NCBI GenBank assembly: GCA_015066005.1
Contig: SVPF01000007.1
Coordinates: 1-64,000, forward strand
Length of the DNA: 64,000 bases
Source of the DNA: Oscillospiraceae bacterium
GTDB lineage: Bacteria; Bacillota; Clostridia; Oscillospirales; Acutalibacteraceae
Direction: 5' to 3'
How positions within the stretch are numbered: position 1 is the first letter of the stretch; each line of letters starts with the position of its first letter. This document shows positions 44,014 to 53,666 of the stretch, in pieces. The position numbers and the translations under genes were made by a program. The notes beneath the pieces are model-generated. The model was not told where the DNA came from. It searched no databases and worked only from the letters and a program-made list of their open reading frames with translations.

Positions 44014-44643
44014 ATGAAAATTACTTTTCTTGGCGATTCTATTAGGCAACAATATGCACCGGTAGTTAATGAAGCTTTAGGCGATAAATTTGAAATTTGG
44101 TATCCTGAAGATAATTGTCGTTTTGCAAAATATACCCTAAGGGGCTTATTTGAATGGCAATATTTAATGGAGGGTACGGATATTGTTCATTGGAATAATG
44201 GGCATTGGGATGTATGCGACCTTTTGGGTGACGGAAGTTTTTCAACCGAAGAGGAATATATTGCAAATATGTTACGGGTTTTAGATGTTTTACAGAAAAG
44301 ATACAAAATTATAATATTTGCAACTACAACTCCCGTAAGAAAAGAAAATCAATTTGAAAATAACAAAGCAATTGAACGGTTTAATGACATTATTGTACCG
44401 ATACTTGAAGAACGTGGAGTTATTATCAATGATCTTTACGGCCTTTTAAAAGGCAACGAAGAAAAGTATATTTGCGATGATACAATCCATCTTTCAAAAG
44501 AGGGAATTGATGCTTGTGCAAAACAAGTTACCAATTATATTATAGATGCGGTGAACAGCATTAATAATAAACCCGGTAAAAACGATAAGTTGCAAAAAAA
44601 CAGTACTGATTATGCCAATACGGGTGCACCTGTATTAATTTAA
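44014..44643 (+). CDS. SGNH/GDSL-type hydrolase (cytoplasmic)
   Basis: A 209-residue protein with block I FLGDSIRQQ (Ser9), block III VHWNNGHWD and block V CDDTIHLSKEG (Asp...His). It has no signal peptide. The C-terminal 30 residues are polar and probably disordered (KPGKNDKLQKNSTDY). Start ATG after GAGGCGG, 12 bases after the DUF4886-like gene. A third, different SGNH type in the same cluster suggests a substrate with several kinds of acyl decoration (inference). Confidence 0.82.
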   Translation: MKITFLGDSIRQQYAPVVNEALGDKFEIWYPEDNCRFAKYTLRGLFEWQYLMEGTDIVHWNNGHWDVCDLLGDGSFSTEEEYIANMLRVLDVLQKRYKIIIFATTTPVRKENQFENNKAIERFNDIIVPILEERGVIINDLYGLLKGNEEKYICDDTIHLSKEGIDACAKQVTNYIIDAVNSINNKPGKNDKLQKNSTDYANTGAPVLI

Positions 44644-44654
44644 GGAGGAAAAAT

Positions 44655-45635
44655 ATGAAAAAGGTTTTAGCTTTGATAATGGGTTGCTGTATGTTGTTTT
44701 CGCTTTCTGCTTGCGGTGGCGAGGGAAAGAAGGAAGAAAATAAGCCTTCAAATCAAACCTCAAGCAAGCCGACAGAACAAGAAGAAAACAAAGGTATAAA
44801 CGCGGTGGTTTGCTTTGGTGACAGTCTAACTGAGGGCATGGCAATGGCTGACAGTGACAGATATCCGTCGGTTTTAGGCGAATATCTTAAAAATCAGTAC
44901 CCCGTTATAAATGCCGGTGTCGGCGGTGAAACCAGTTTTACTATTTCGGCAAGAGCAAATGCAGTTGAATTTACCGTATCAAAGGAAATGGTTTTTGACG
45001 TGGGTGTTAAAGAGATTGTATCTCACGAAAAAATATTTAAGGGCATAAACAAAGAGGAAGTGCGATTCCGCTACGGCTATATGGGGTACGACCTTTCTAT
45101 TTCAAAGCCGATTATTGACGGCAAGCCCTATACTATGCGGTATGAGCCGGAGGGCAGATATATACTTTGCCGAGATAACGCCGACAGTAAGCTGGTTATT
45201 CCCGTAGGCGCAAAAATCAAGTTTGACTATTCCGAATTTTATGACAATCTTTATTGCGCAGTTGTTTTAATGGGCGCTAATGACGGCGGTCAGGTGCCTG
45301 TTTATGAATTGATAAACCGTTATGAAAGGATTTCAGATACGGCAGATAATTTTATCGCTATTATACCGTTTCACGGTAACGATTGTTCGGATGCATTCAT
45401 AGCAAGATTCGGCAACAAATGTATAAATCTTCGTGAATATTTTAAAGAGAAGGTTTTTGAAGATTATAATCTTCAAATGACCGATCAGGACAGACAAGAT
45501 ATAATTTCGGGCCAAATTCCCGTAAGATTCACCTATAATAACCGTCATAATGAGGTTCACTTAAATGCACTGGGTTATAAAGTTATGGGTGACCTTGTTT
45601 ATAAAAAAGGCGTAGAGCTCGGATATTGGAAATAA
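44655..45635 (+). CDS. Lipoprotein SGNH/GDSL hydrolase with inserted domain
   Basis: A 326-residue surface lipoprotein (Cys20, SLSAC). GDSL block I is CFGDSLTEG (Ser57) and block II NAGVGGE. About 110 residues are then inserted before block III VLMGANDGG (207-212), forming a beta-rich domain. Block V is HNEVHLNALGY: His302 is present, but the usual Asp two or three residues before it is Asn/Glu, so the triad is unusual. Start ATG after AAGGAGGAAAA. Last gene of the operon; terminator at 45647. It probably deacylates the glycan at the cell surface (inference). Confidence 0.8.
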   Translation: MKKVLALIMGCCMLFSLSACGGEGKKEENKPSNQTSSKPTEQEENKGINAVVCFGDSLTEGMAMADSDRYPSVLGEYLKNQYPVINAGVGGETSFTISARANAVEFTVSKEMVFDVGVKEIVSHEKIFKGINKEEVRFRYGYMGYDLSISKPIIDGKPYTMRYEPEGRYILCRDNADSKLVIPVGAKIKFDYSEFYDNLYCAVVLMGANDGGQVPVYELINRYERISDTADNFIAIIPFHGNDCSDAFIARFGNKCINLREYFKEKVFEDYNLQMTDQDRQDIISGQIPVRFTYNNRHNEVHLNALGYKVMGDLVYKKGVELGYWK

Positions 45636-45646
45636 TGCTTAAATAT

Positions 45647-45678
45647 AAAAATCTCCACGATTTATCGTGGAGATTTTT
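45647..45678. terminator. Bidirectional terminator
   Basis: AAAAATCTCCACGAT / ATCGTGGAGATTTTT between the convergent SGNH lipoprotein and GH37-like genes. Confidence 0.92.
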
Positions 45679-45683
45679 TGTGC

Positions 45684-46916
45684 TTATTCTTCTGTATAGG
45701 GCTTGCCGTTAAGGTAAGAAATCATATTGCTGACTAATAAATTCCAGCTTTGGAAGCCCTGATTTGAAATGCCTTCGCCTGTTTCGGGGTCATAGTATTC
45801 GTGGAATTCACCGCACTCGGCCAAATCACGACCGAAAAGGTTCACTGTCTTTTCAGCCATTTCTTTTGCAAGGTCATCATAGCCGTATTTGAGCAATGCC
45901 CTGAAGGTTAAGTAGTTGGAAATGCCCCAAATCGGACCAAGCCAACAGGACGGGTTTCCGCTTTCTTTTATAAGATACATTTTCTCGCTTTTTGAAAGGG
46001 TGCGGATACCGTAATCGGAATAGAAGATATTTGACTTTAAATAATTTTCTTTAACCATTCTTTCGGCCTGTTCGGGTGTGGCAATGCCTGCCCACATAGC
46101 CAAAAAGCCAGACCACACGTCAATTTTTCTTATAAGTGTGTTCCAATGTCTTGGACAACCCAAATGTATCCAATGATTCGTGTCAATAGGCAAAAGGTCA
46201 ACGTCAACGCTGTAATAAAAACCGTTTCTTTCGTCATAGCATTTATCGTTTATTGCTACCTTTAACTCGTTTGCTAAATTTGAATAATATTCGCTGTCAT
46301 CTTTTTGATTAAGTTTATCGGCAATTTCAGCCATTGCCAATAATTCCTTATACATAAGGCAGTTAAGGTAAATTGAAGCCGAGCTTCTTTTGGGACGGTA
46401 GAAGGTGCAGGGGTCGTTATCAACACCGATTGCCCAGTCGTCAATAAAGAAGTAAAGACCGCTTTCGTGTTTGCAGTTATCCTCATAAAAGGCAAGGAAT
46501 TTTTTAAGCTTTTCGTATTCGTTTTCTATCCACGAAAAATCGTTTATAAATTTGCAAACGAACAATGCGTGCTGAACAATAACCGGCTTTGCACCGTTAG
46601 ATTCGCCGTCTTCACATTCACAAAAGGTGTCCTCACCTGAAGTCATAAAGGGAATACTGCCGTTATCGTACATAATTTCCAAAAAATTAAGAATACAACC
46701 CTTTTGGTATTCCGAAAAAATTTGCTTTTCCTCTTCGGTTTCCAAGCTGTTGGAAATTGCAATGTCGGTAAACCAGCTGTCCCAATCCCACAACTGATGC
46801 GAATAACAAGCACCCGGCACAATGAACTTATATTTTAATCTGCCGTTCGGCTCGCGTAAAATTTTGTGTTTTTGTTCTTTTATGTACTTTACAATTAATT
46901 CTTCATAATTTTTCAA
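45684..46916 (-). CDS. GH37/GH63-like (alpha/alpha)6-barrel glycosidase
   Basis: A 410-residue cytoplasmic protein with repeated helical hairpins. Conserved points of trehalase/MGH1-like glycosidases are LWDWDSWFTDIA, RPKRSSASIYLNCL, GPIWGISNYL and the ECGEFHEYYDPETGEG segment with probable acid residues. The substrate could be an alpha-glucoside or alpha-mannoside. Start ATG 6 bases after the fucosidase stop, so the two form an operon. It shares no signal peptide with the surface proteins, consistent with action after uptake. Confidence 0.8.
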   Translation of the reverse strand: MKNYEELIVKYIKEQKHKILREPNGRLKYKFIVPGACYSHQLWDWDSWFTDIAISNSLETEEEKQIFSEYQKGCILNFLEIMYDNGSIPFMTSGEDTFCECEDGESNGAKPVIVQHALFVCKFINDFSWIENEYEKLKKFLAFYEDNCKHESGLYFFIDDWAIGVDNDPCTFYRPKRSSASIYLNCLMYKELLAMAEIADKLNQKDDSEYYSNLANELKVAINDKCYDERNGFYYSVDVDLLPIDTNHWIHLGCPRHWNTLIRKIDVWSGFLAMWAGIATPEQAERMVKENYLKSNIFYSDYGIRTLSKSEKMYLIKESGNPSCWLGPIWGISNYLTFRALLKYGYDDLAKEMAEKTVNLFGRDLAECGEFHEYYDPETGEGISNQGFQSWNLLVSNMISYLNGKPYTEE

Positions 46917-46922
46917 ATTAAA

Positions 46923-48509
46923 TCACCTCTTAAAAACACTGATTTTTAGGTCATCGCTAAAGCCGTCGCAATCATAAGCTGAGATTTTAATTTTATATGA
47001 ACCCTCTATAAGTCTGAATTGGCATATCTCGTGGTCGGATGAATCTACCCCGAAATAAACCGATTCATATTGCGAACCGTTAAAAGCAAAAATTTCAAAA
47101 TAGGGGAGCTTTTCGCCGTCAAAAACAACGGTATTAAATGGGAATATTCCGCCGAATTCGATTTCCACGTCGGTCTTATTGTGAATAATTTTTGCGCTGG
47201 GTAATTTTGTTAGGTCAACAGTTTCGGCGTTTTCAAAGCTTTCAACAAAATATTCTTCATTAGCATAAAATGCGCCCACAAATTTTAAAACGGGCTTACA
47301 GTCGGCTGTGGCTGTAATTTTAATCTCATCTGCCGTTACGGTATCAAAATATCTTGCAAAGCAATTGCCTATAACCTTGCCTTCACTTACGGTTTTCCAT
47401 TCGCCGTCTACAAGCGCTTCAACCTTAAAATTATTTATGCGCTGACCGAAGGCAATATCTTCTTCAAGGCGTATGCAGTTGATTTTCTTCGGTGAATCAA
47501 ATTCGTAATTTAAGACAAAGCTTTCCTTAAGCGAAGAAAGGTCAACACTTTCATCTAAAAGGTTGTTTTTGAAAATATCGTTAATGGCATCGTTCCAAAG
47601 CTTTAAGCTTTCGACATCCTTTTCACACAAAAGGCCACGCTTATCGGGTGGGATATTTAATAAAATACCGCAATTTCGACCGACCGAAGTAAACCAATAT
47701 TTTGTAAGCTCGACCGGCGTTTTAACTAAAACGTCCTGCTCTTTATGATAAAACCAACCCGGTCTTATTGATACGTCACATTCGGCGGGAATAAAACGGT
47801 TACCGTCTTTTTTACCGCGGAAAAGCTCGGGTCCGGTTTCGGTTTCTAAAGAAGACGCATCAATAGTTGCATAGCAGTTATCTGCCGCTTTTCCTAGCTC
47901 GTTACCAATCCATCTTACATCAACAAATTCGGTTGCACCGAGGGATCCGAAAATTATACAATCCTTTTGGTTTTCCCTTACAATATTAACCCATCTTGCC
48001 CAGTCATAATTGGCTTCGGTGCTGCCCGCACCGTCCCACCAGCATTCATAAATCGGGCCGTAATTGGTCATAAGCTCGGTAAGCTGATTTGCATAATAAT
48101 CGTTATATTTATCAGTACCCCACTCTTTAAAATTGCGGTCCCAAGGGGACAGGTAAAGCCCCGGCTTAATGCCGCATTTATGGCAAGCGTCGATAAATTC
48201 CCTCACAATGTCGCCCTTGCCGTTTTTATAAGGGCTGTTTTTAACCGAATGCTCGGTATAAGCACTGGGCCATAAGCAAAAGCCATCGTGGTGCTTGGCG
48301 GTTAAAATCGCATTGGTAAAGCCGCCGTCTACAAGCGCCCTTATCCATTGCTCGCAGTCAAGGTCAGTAGGGTTGAAAATTTCGGGCGATTCGGTACCGT
48401 CACCCCATTCATTACCGGTAAAGGTGTTTACGGTAAAGTGAATGAAGGCGGTTTTTCTTTTGTACCAGTCAAGCTGCCTGTAATTTGGGGTTAAAACTTT
48501 GTTTTGCAT
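46923..48509 (-). CDS. Alpha-L-fucosidase, GH29
   Basis: A 528-residue GH29 retaining fucosidase, probably cytoplasmic (no signal). The N-terminal barrel has KHHDGFCLW (72-80) and KPGLYLSPWDRN; the nucleophile Asp is in CWWDGAG (about 159). Residues of about 350-528 form a C-terminal beta domain with an F5/8-type start (KKINCIRLEEDIAFGQRI). It releases L-fucose from imported oligosaccharides. Start ATG with AGCGAGGTAATT before it. It lies 21 bases downstream of araC and in an operon with it. Confidence 0.9.
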   Translation of the reverse strand: MQNKVLTPNYRQLDWYKRKTAFIHFTVNTFTGNEWGDGTESPEIFNPTDLDCEQWIRALVDGGFTNAILTAKHHDGFCLWPSAYTEHSVKNSPYKNGKGDIVREFIDACHKCGIKPGLYLSPWDRNFKEWGTDKYNDYYANQLTELMTNYGPIYECWWDGAGSTEANYDWARWVNIVRENQKDCIIFGSLGATEFVDVRWIGNELGKAADNCYATIDASSLETETGPELFRGKKDGNRFIPAECDVSIRPGWFYHKEQDVLVKTPVELTKYWFTSVGRNCGILLNIPPDKRGLLCEKDVESLKLWNDAINDIFKNNLLDESVDLSSLKESFVLNYEFDSPKKINCIRLEEDIAFGQRINNFKVEALVDGEWKTVSEGKVIGNCFARYFDTVTADEIKITATADCKPVLKFVGAFYANEEYFVESFENAETVDLTKLPSAKIIHNKTDVEIEFGGIFPFNTVVFDGEKLPYFEIFAFNGSQYESVYFGVDSSDHEICQFRLIEGSYKIKISAYDCDGFSDDLKISVFKR

Positions 48510-48530
48510 AAATTACCTCGCTATTTTTGA

Positions 48531-49787
48531 TTATTGGTCGTAAACGGTAGAATTAAAAATTGTACCGATGTAATGACGGAACATATTGAAATGTATGGGG
48601 TCTTTACCGATAAGCCTAAAAGCCATTCTATCCTTCCAAACGGTAAGCTCGGTTTTATTATCAGCGCTGACAATTTTAAAATCCTTTGTTTCGTTTGGTG
48701 AAAACCGTATTTTTGAAGTAGATTCAAAAAAATATTTTTTTGCAGAAGGCACATCTTCAAATTCGTAGGCAAAAAACATATATTCAATGCCGTCAAACAT
48801 CAATTCCTTCGCATAATGTGATTTTATCGGTTCGTTTTTATAATAACTATCCATACTTATCGGCAGCTCGGATATTGCTTTTGAATCCAAGGTATAACAT
48901 TCATCCAAGGTTTTGAAAATACGAATAGTTGAATTTGTATTCAGTTCAACAGTTGCTTTTGAGTGCAGCTGCAAAAGTCGAAATTCGGTAGGAGAAAGAA
49001 AGGTTTTTCCGCAAAAGGTGGAAAAGAATACCGAATAGTTGTTATATCCGACCTGCTCGGCAATTATTCCCAAAGGGTAATTGGTGGTGGATAAAAGTAT
49101 TTTTGCTTGCTGAATCCGAAGGTTTGTTATGTATTCAAGCGGGCTTATTCCTGTTTGTTCAATAAATATTTTATACAGATATGAACGGTTAATGTTAAGC
49201 TGCTTTGCAATTTTACTGATTTTTAACGAGCTTGGGAAATCGCTTTGAATTAAGTTTTTGGCGGTTTCAACCAAAACCACTGAATTTGATTTTTTGGTTT
49301 TTGTTTCGGTGTCTATAAGGAAAAATTGCAGTATTTGAAACAGCCTTTCAATTCCAAAAAATTCCAAACACTCTTTTTGGTGAATCGTTAATGCGGTGTC
49401 GTAAATAATATCGGCAACTTCGTGCTTGTTTATTTTGCTGACATAATTCCTGCCGAAGAAAACCGTTTTTTTTAAAAGTTCGGGAACAAAAGCCCCGTTA
49501 AATGAAAAATAATAATATTCCCAAGGGTCGTCCGGGTCGGCAGAATAAAAACCGTCTGTATAAGGAGGTATGTAAAACGCATCGCCTTCGGATAGGGTAT
49601 AGGTGCTTCCGTCAATTGTAAAGGTGCCTTTTCCTGATTTTACGTAGTGAATCAAATGAAAATCGCGGTTACTTATATTTGAAAATGATGGCTCGCATTT
49701 ATCAAATCCGATAGACGAAAGATAAATGTGAATATTGTTCAAATGCTCTAGCGAACAACAGATATGATTTTGTTGATAGTTATTCAT
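48531..49787 (-). CDS. AraC-family sugar-responsive activator
   Basis: A 418-residue regulator: N-terminal cupin sensor (DFHLIHYVKSGKGTFTIDGSTYTLSEGDAFYIPP), then the two-HTH AraC domain (SLKISKIAKQLNINRSYLYKIF...GISPLEYI and YPLGIIAEQVGYNNYSVFFSTF), and an unusual C-terminal extension of about 120 residues that resembles an effector or beta-rich domain. The ATG at 49787 matches the family; 30 upstream residues cross the promoter. It probably activates the fucosidase operon, the transporter operon and perhaps the SGNH operons. Confidence 0.88.
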   Translation of the reverse strand: MNNYQQNHICCSLEHLNNIHIYLSSIGFDKCEPSFSNISNRDFHLIHYVKSGKGTFTIDGSTYTLSEGDAFYIPPYTDGFYSADPDDPWEYYYFSFNGAFVPELLKKTVFFGRNYVSKINKHEVADIIYDTALTIHQKECLEFFGIERLFQILQFFLIDTETKTKKSNSVVLVETAKNLIQSDFPSSLKISKIAKQLNINRSYLYKIFIEQTGISPLEYITNLRIQQAKILLSTTNYPLGIIAEQVGYNNYSVFFSTFCGKTFLSPTEFRLLQLHSKATVELNTNSTIRIFKTLDECYTLDSKAISELPISMDSYYKNEPIKSHYAKELMFDGIEYMFFAYEFEDVPSAKKYFFESTSKIRFSPNETKDFKIVSADNKTELTVWKDRMAFRLIGKDPIHFNMFRHYIGTIFNSTVYDQ

Positions 49788-49803
49788 TACAATCACCGAA
49801 TTA

Positions 49804-49832
49804 ATTGTAGCATAGCAAAACTCAAGTGTCAA
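49804..49832 (-). promoter_or_regulatory. Promoter of araC-GH29-GH37 operon
   Basis: Minus strand: TTGACA (49827-49832), 17-bp spacer ending in TATGC, TACAAT (49804-49809). Just upstream is ACATT...AATGT around TTGTAT. Confidence 0.8.
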
Positions 49833-49945
49833 CATTTTGTATAATGTTTTGTGAAAAGAATGAATAAAAGTGCTCAAAAAACTAATAATCTTTAGTAAAA
49901 AAAGTAATTTTTCGAGGAAAAAATTGTTTTAAAAAAGATTTAGGA

Positions 49946-50006
49946 AACAAAATATAATATATTAACAACATAACAATATTGAAAAAAACGGGAAGAACTT
50001 TATAAT
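49946..50006 (+). promoter_or_regulatory. Transporter-operon promoter and likely AraC site
   Basis: AACAAAATATAAT (49946-49958) and ACAACATAACAATATT (49966-49981) resemble parts of the shared 44-bp block; then TTGAAA (49979-49984), 16-bp spacer, TATAAT (50001-50006). Confidence 0.6.
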
Positions 50007-50031
50007 TTAATATAGAGGGAGTGTATGCCGT

Positions 50032-52764
50032 ATGAAAAAAACGATTCTTTCTGTTTTTGTCGTTATTTTATTGATATGTAATATAGCTTTAGTTCCTGCA
50101 AATGCTGTGAATGTGCAAACGGCAAGTACGGAAGAAATTGTGGTTTCAATTAACCAAAAAACATCGGAAAAGCCGCTTTTTTACGATTTTAATGTCCTGA
50201 AGGGGTTGGAATATAAGGTTTCAATTTGTTATTCCTCGTTGGGCGATAAGATTTCTTCCAATAATATACATATAGGAATCGACACCAAGGCACAGGCGGA
50301 ATGCACGAATTTTGAAATTCCTAAATTTTGGCGTGATGACGGCAAAAAGCATATTGACGGCAACGGAAATGAATATTTATCGCAACCGATATTATACGAA
50401 AATAGCGTAGACTATACATTAACCGTAATAGATGGCTTTTTTAAAGAGGAATATATTGTTCCTCTCAAGCAGGGCAAGCACAGCCTTATGCTTTTCTCTG
50501 AAAGCGATGAAGTATTAGTTAAGTCTATAAAATTTGTTCCTGTTGAAAAAATTGAAGGCTATGACCAAAGCAGCTTGACTGACGGTAAAAATTATAACGG
50601 CACACCTATATTGGTTGAGGGCGAGGCCGCAATTTACAAAAGCGACTATTGGCTTAATTCAGCATCGGACAATAACAGTGCGGCGGTTTATCCGTCTGAC
50701 CCTGTAAAAACAAAAATCAATTATATCGGCGGCGCTAATTGGGACAGCGACGGCGATGAAATTTTTTGGAAGGTTAATGTGCCTTCTGACGGATATTACT
50801 GTATTGATTTTATTTACAGGCAAAATTATGTAACAAACGGCAATACATACCGTACTTTGAAAATTAACGGAAGGGTCCCCTTTGAAGAGGCAAGGTCGGT
50901 GGCTTTTCCCTATACAACAAATTGGAAAACCAAAATTTTTGGCAATAATTCCAAGCAGCCGTATCTGGTATGGCTTAATAAAGGCGATAACATTGTTTCT
51001 TTAGCGGTTACCGTTGGCGAATATAAAAATGTTTGCAAGCTGATGAGCACGGTAATTGATAAATTAGGTGAATTGTATGTAGATATAAATATGATTACCG
51101 GTGAAACGGTTGATATATATCGCGACTATCGCCTATTTGAACAAATTCCTGATTTTAATGAGCGTTTAAAAGAGGTTTCAAAGGAGCTTTCCGAAATTGA
51201 TAAAGAGCTGTTAGATTTATCAAGCGGGGAGGCAAATACCTATTCAACCTCGGTTCGCAACATGAAGCAGAATGTTGAAATGATGCTTAACAATCCATAT
51301 ACCGCACATAGATATAAAAACAATTACTTTTCTACCTATACGGCATTAAGCTCATGCCTTAATGATATGAGAAGTATGCCGCTTGATGTGGATAGAATAG
51401 CATTTTATTCATCGGAAGATGATGACCACAAATATAGCAAGGTAAACTTTTTTGACAAAATAATATTTTCTATTAAAAGATTTATTTCTTCCTTTATGGA
51501 GGATTATAACAACATTTCGGGTGATGATTCATCCTCTGATGCCAAGATAACCGTTTGGGTTAACTGGGGCAGAGATCAAGCCCAAATTCTTAACCGCTTG
51601 ATACAGTCAACATTTTCGGCTGAAAAGAATTATCAGGTGGATGTTAAAATATCAAACGCAACTGTAATACAGGGTGTGCTTTCAGGTAACGGACCTGATG
51701 TTATTCTTCAGCAAACCAGAACCGAGCCGGTAAACCTTGCACTCAGAGGTGTTCTTTACGATTTGAGTACCTTTGATGATTGTGAGGAAGTACTGGGCCG
51801 TTTTGTTGAAGGGGCTGAAATCCCTTACAGATATAATAACGGTCTGTACGCTTTGCCCGATACTCAAAGCTTTATGATGATGTTTTACAGAACCGATATT
51901 TTAGAAAAGCTTGATTTGAAGGTTCCTAAAACATGGGATGAATTTAAGCATGTTTCGAAGGTGTTGTCCAGAAATAATTTGACAACCTGGTTGCCCTATA
52001 CACAAATTACCGATATGAATCTTGTAAATAACGGTGTTGGTTCATTGTCTGTTTATCCAACCCTTATGATTCAAAACGGTCTGTCACTTTATAACGAGGA
52101 CCAAACTGCAACCAATCTTACTTCTCCCGAAGCATTGGATATTTTTATAAATTGGACAAATTATTATACAAAATTAAAGCTGCCGTATCAGTTGGATTTT
52201 TATAATAGATTCAGAATTGGTAGTTGTCCAATCGGTATAGCGCCTTATACGTTATATAACACAATTAAGGATGCCGCAAGTGAAATTGACGGCAAATGGG
52301 ATATGACAGCATTACCCGGTATTGAAATGGCTGACGGCACAATTAATAATGCTTCTGCCGGTAGCGGTACAGGCTGTGCCATTATTAAGTCCTGCAAAAG
52401 AACTGATATAGCCTGGGAATTTTTAAAATGGTGGACTTCAAGCGAAACTCAATTATCTTATTCCAACAGCTTGGAATCGGTTTTGGGCCCTATTGGTAGA
52501 ATAGCCGTTTCAAATAAAGAGGCTTTAGAAAATATGTCCTGGGACCGTGAAATGTATAATAGTATCGTTTCCGCTTGGGAGGACACTGTAGAAATACCCG
52601 AGGTTCCCGGAAGCTATTATGTTGCAAGGTCTATTGACTTTGCTCTTTGGAATGTAGTTAACCCCTCTACGAGAGAAAATCCCAAGGATTCACTTACCAC
52701 TTGGGGAAAAGAAGCAGACATAGAAATTGCTAGAAAGTTGGAACAATATGCTAAAAGAAAATAA
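50032..52764 (+). CDS. Large solute-binding protein with N-terminal carbohydrate-binding domains
   Basis: A 910-residue secreted protein. A signal peptide ends ALVPANA with no lipobox. Residues of about 30-180 are a beta domain; about 193-345 is a CBM6/35-like jelly roll (VEGEAAIYKSDYW ... GDEIFWKVNVPSDGYYCIDF); 350-490 is helical; about 503-905 is a typical extracellular sugar-binding protein (ITVWVNWGRDQAQILNRL, GPDVILQQ, YALPDTQSFMMMFYRTDIL). It is about twice the length of a normal binding protein. It captures an oligosaccharide for the permeases that overlap its 3' end. Start ATG after GGGAGTGTATGCCGT. Confidence 0.85.
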   Translation: MKKTILSVFVVILLICNIALVPANAVNVQTASTEEIVVSINQKTSEKPLFYDFNVLKGLEYKVSICYSSLGDKISSNNIHIGIDTKAQAECTNFEIPKFWRDDGKKHIDGNGNEYLSQPILYENSVDYTLTVIDGFFKEEYIVPLKQGKHSLMLFSESDEVLVKSIKFVPVEKIEGYDQSSLTDGKNYNGTPILVEGEAAIYKSDYWLNSASDNNSAAVYPSDPVKTKINYIGGANWDSDGDEIFWKVNVPSDGYYCIDFIYRQNYVTNGNTYRTLKINGRVPFEEARSVAFPYTTNWKTKIFGNNSKQPYLVWLNKGDNIVSLAVTVGEYKNVCKLMSTVIDKLGELYVDINMITGETVDIYRDYRLFEQIPDFNERLKEVSKELSEIDKELLDLSSGEANTYSTSVRNMKQNVEMMLNNPYTAHRYKNNYFSTYTALSSCLNDMRSMPLDVDRIAFYSSEDDDHKYSKVNFFDKIIFSIKRFISSFMEDYNNISGDDSSSDAKITVWVNWGRDQAQILNRLIQSTFSAEKNYQVDVKISNATVIQGVLSGNGPDVILQQTRTEPVNLALRGVLYDLSTFDDCEEVLGRFVEGAEIPYRYNNGLYALPDTQSFMMMFYRTDILEKLDLKVPKTWDEFKHVSKVLSRNNLTTWLPYTQITDMNLVNNGVGSLSVYPTLMIQNGLSLYNEDQTATNLTSPEALDIFINWTNYYTKLKLPYQLDFYNRFRIGSCPIGIAPYTLYNTIKDAASEIDGKWDMTALPGIEMADGTINNASAGSGTGCAIIKSCKRTDIAWEFLKWWTSSETQLSYSNSLESVLGPIGRIAVSNKEALENMSWDREMYNSIVSAWEDTVEIPEVPGSYYVARSIDFALWNVVNPSTRENPKDSLTTWGKEADIEIARKLEQYAKRK

Positions 52765-53656
52765 ACGTTTAAACAAAAGCATGTTTAAAGAAAATGCGGC
52801 ATATACCGTACTTTTGGCGCCGTTTATGGTTTTGTTTGCTGTGTTTACCGTATTGCCGATTGTATCATCTGTAGTACTCAGCTTTTTCGATTACGATATG
52901 GTTTCCACACCTATTTTTAACGGTGTTGGTAATTATTTCCGTATGTTTATGGAGGATAAAATATTTATTACCGTACTTAAAAACACCTTAATTATGGCTG
53001 TAATTACGGGTCCGGTTGGCTTTATGCTATCCTTCTTATTGGCGTGGTGCATAAGTGAATTCAATCCAATATTAAGAACATTTTTGGCATTCCTGTTTTA
53101 TGCACCGGCTCTTGTAGGTAACGCGTTTTATATCTGGCAGGTTGCATTCAGTGGTGACTCAAACGGTTATTTAAACAGTCTTTTGTTGTCCATTGGCTTA
53201 ATTAACGACCCAATTGTATGGTTTAAGGATACTAATTACAATATGATGATTGTAATAATCGTGCAATTATGGAGCAATATGGGTGTTGCCTTTTTGGCTA
53301 ACGTTGCGGGTGTTCAAAATGTTAGTGAAGAGCTTTTTGAAGCGGGTGCTATTGACGGTATCAGGAACAGATGGCAGGAATTATGGTATATAACCTTACC
53401 TTCAATGAAGAGCATTTTGCTTTTCGGTGCAGTAATGCAAATTCAGTCATCCTTCTCCATCGGTGCGGTTATTACAGCATTGGCAGGCTACCCCAGTGTA
53501 AATAATTCACTTGATACCATTGTATCTTATTTAGGTGATGTGGGAACGCTGCGTTACGAATTCGGCTATGCAGCCGCCATTTCGGTTTTCTTGTTTGTTT
53601 TGATGGCATTTACCAAAATAGCTATAGAAAACCTTTTGGAATTACTTGGAAAGTGA
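52748..53656 (+). CDS. ABC sugar permease, MalF type (system 1)
   Basis: A 302-residue inner-membrane subunit with six helices. The EAA motif for ATPase contact is EELFEAGAIDGIRNRWQELWYITLP. The ATG at 52748 overlaps the binding-protein stop by 17 bases, so translation is coupled; the longer frame is rejected. It pairs with the next gene to form the pore. No ATPase gene lies in the locus. Confidence 0.92.
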   Translation: MLKENKRLNKSMFKENAAYTVLLAPFMVLFAVFTVLPIVSSVVLSFFDYDMVSTPIFNGVGNYFRMFMEDKIFITVLKNTLIMAVITGPVGFMLSFLLAWCISEFNPILRTFLAFLFYAPALVGNAFYIWQVAFSGDSNGYLNSLLLSIGLINDPIVWFKDTNYNMMIVIIVQLWSNMGVAFLANVAGVQNVSEELFEAGAIDGIRNRWQELWYITLPSMKSILLFGAVMQIQSSFSIGAVITALAGYPSVNNSLDTIVSYLGDVGTLRYEFGYAAAISVFLFVLMAFTKIAIENLLELLGK

Positions 53657-53666
53657 GGATGTAGAG

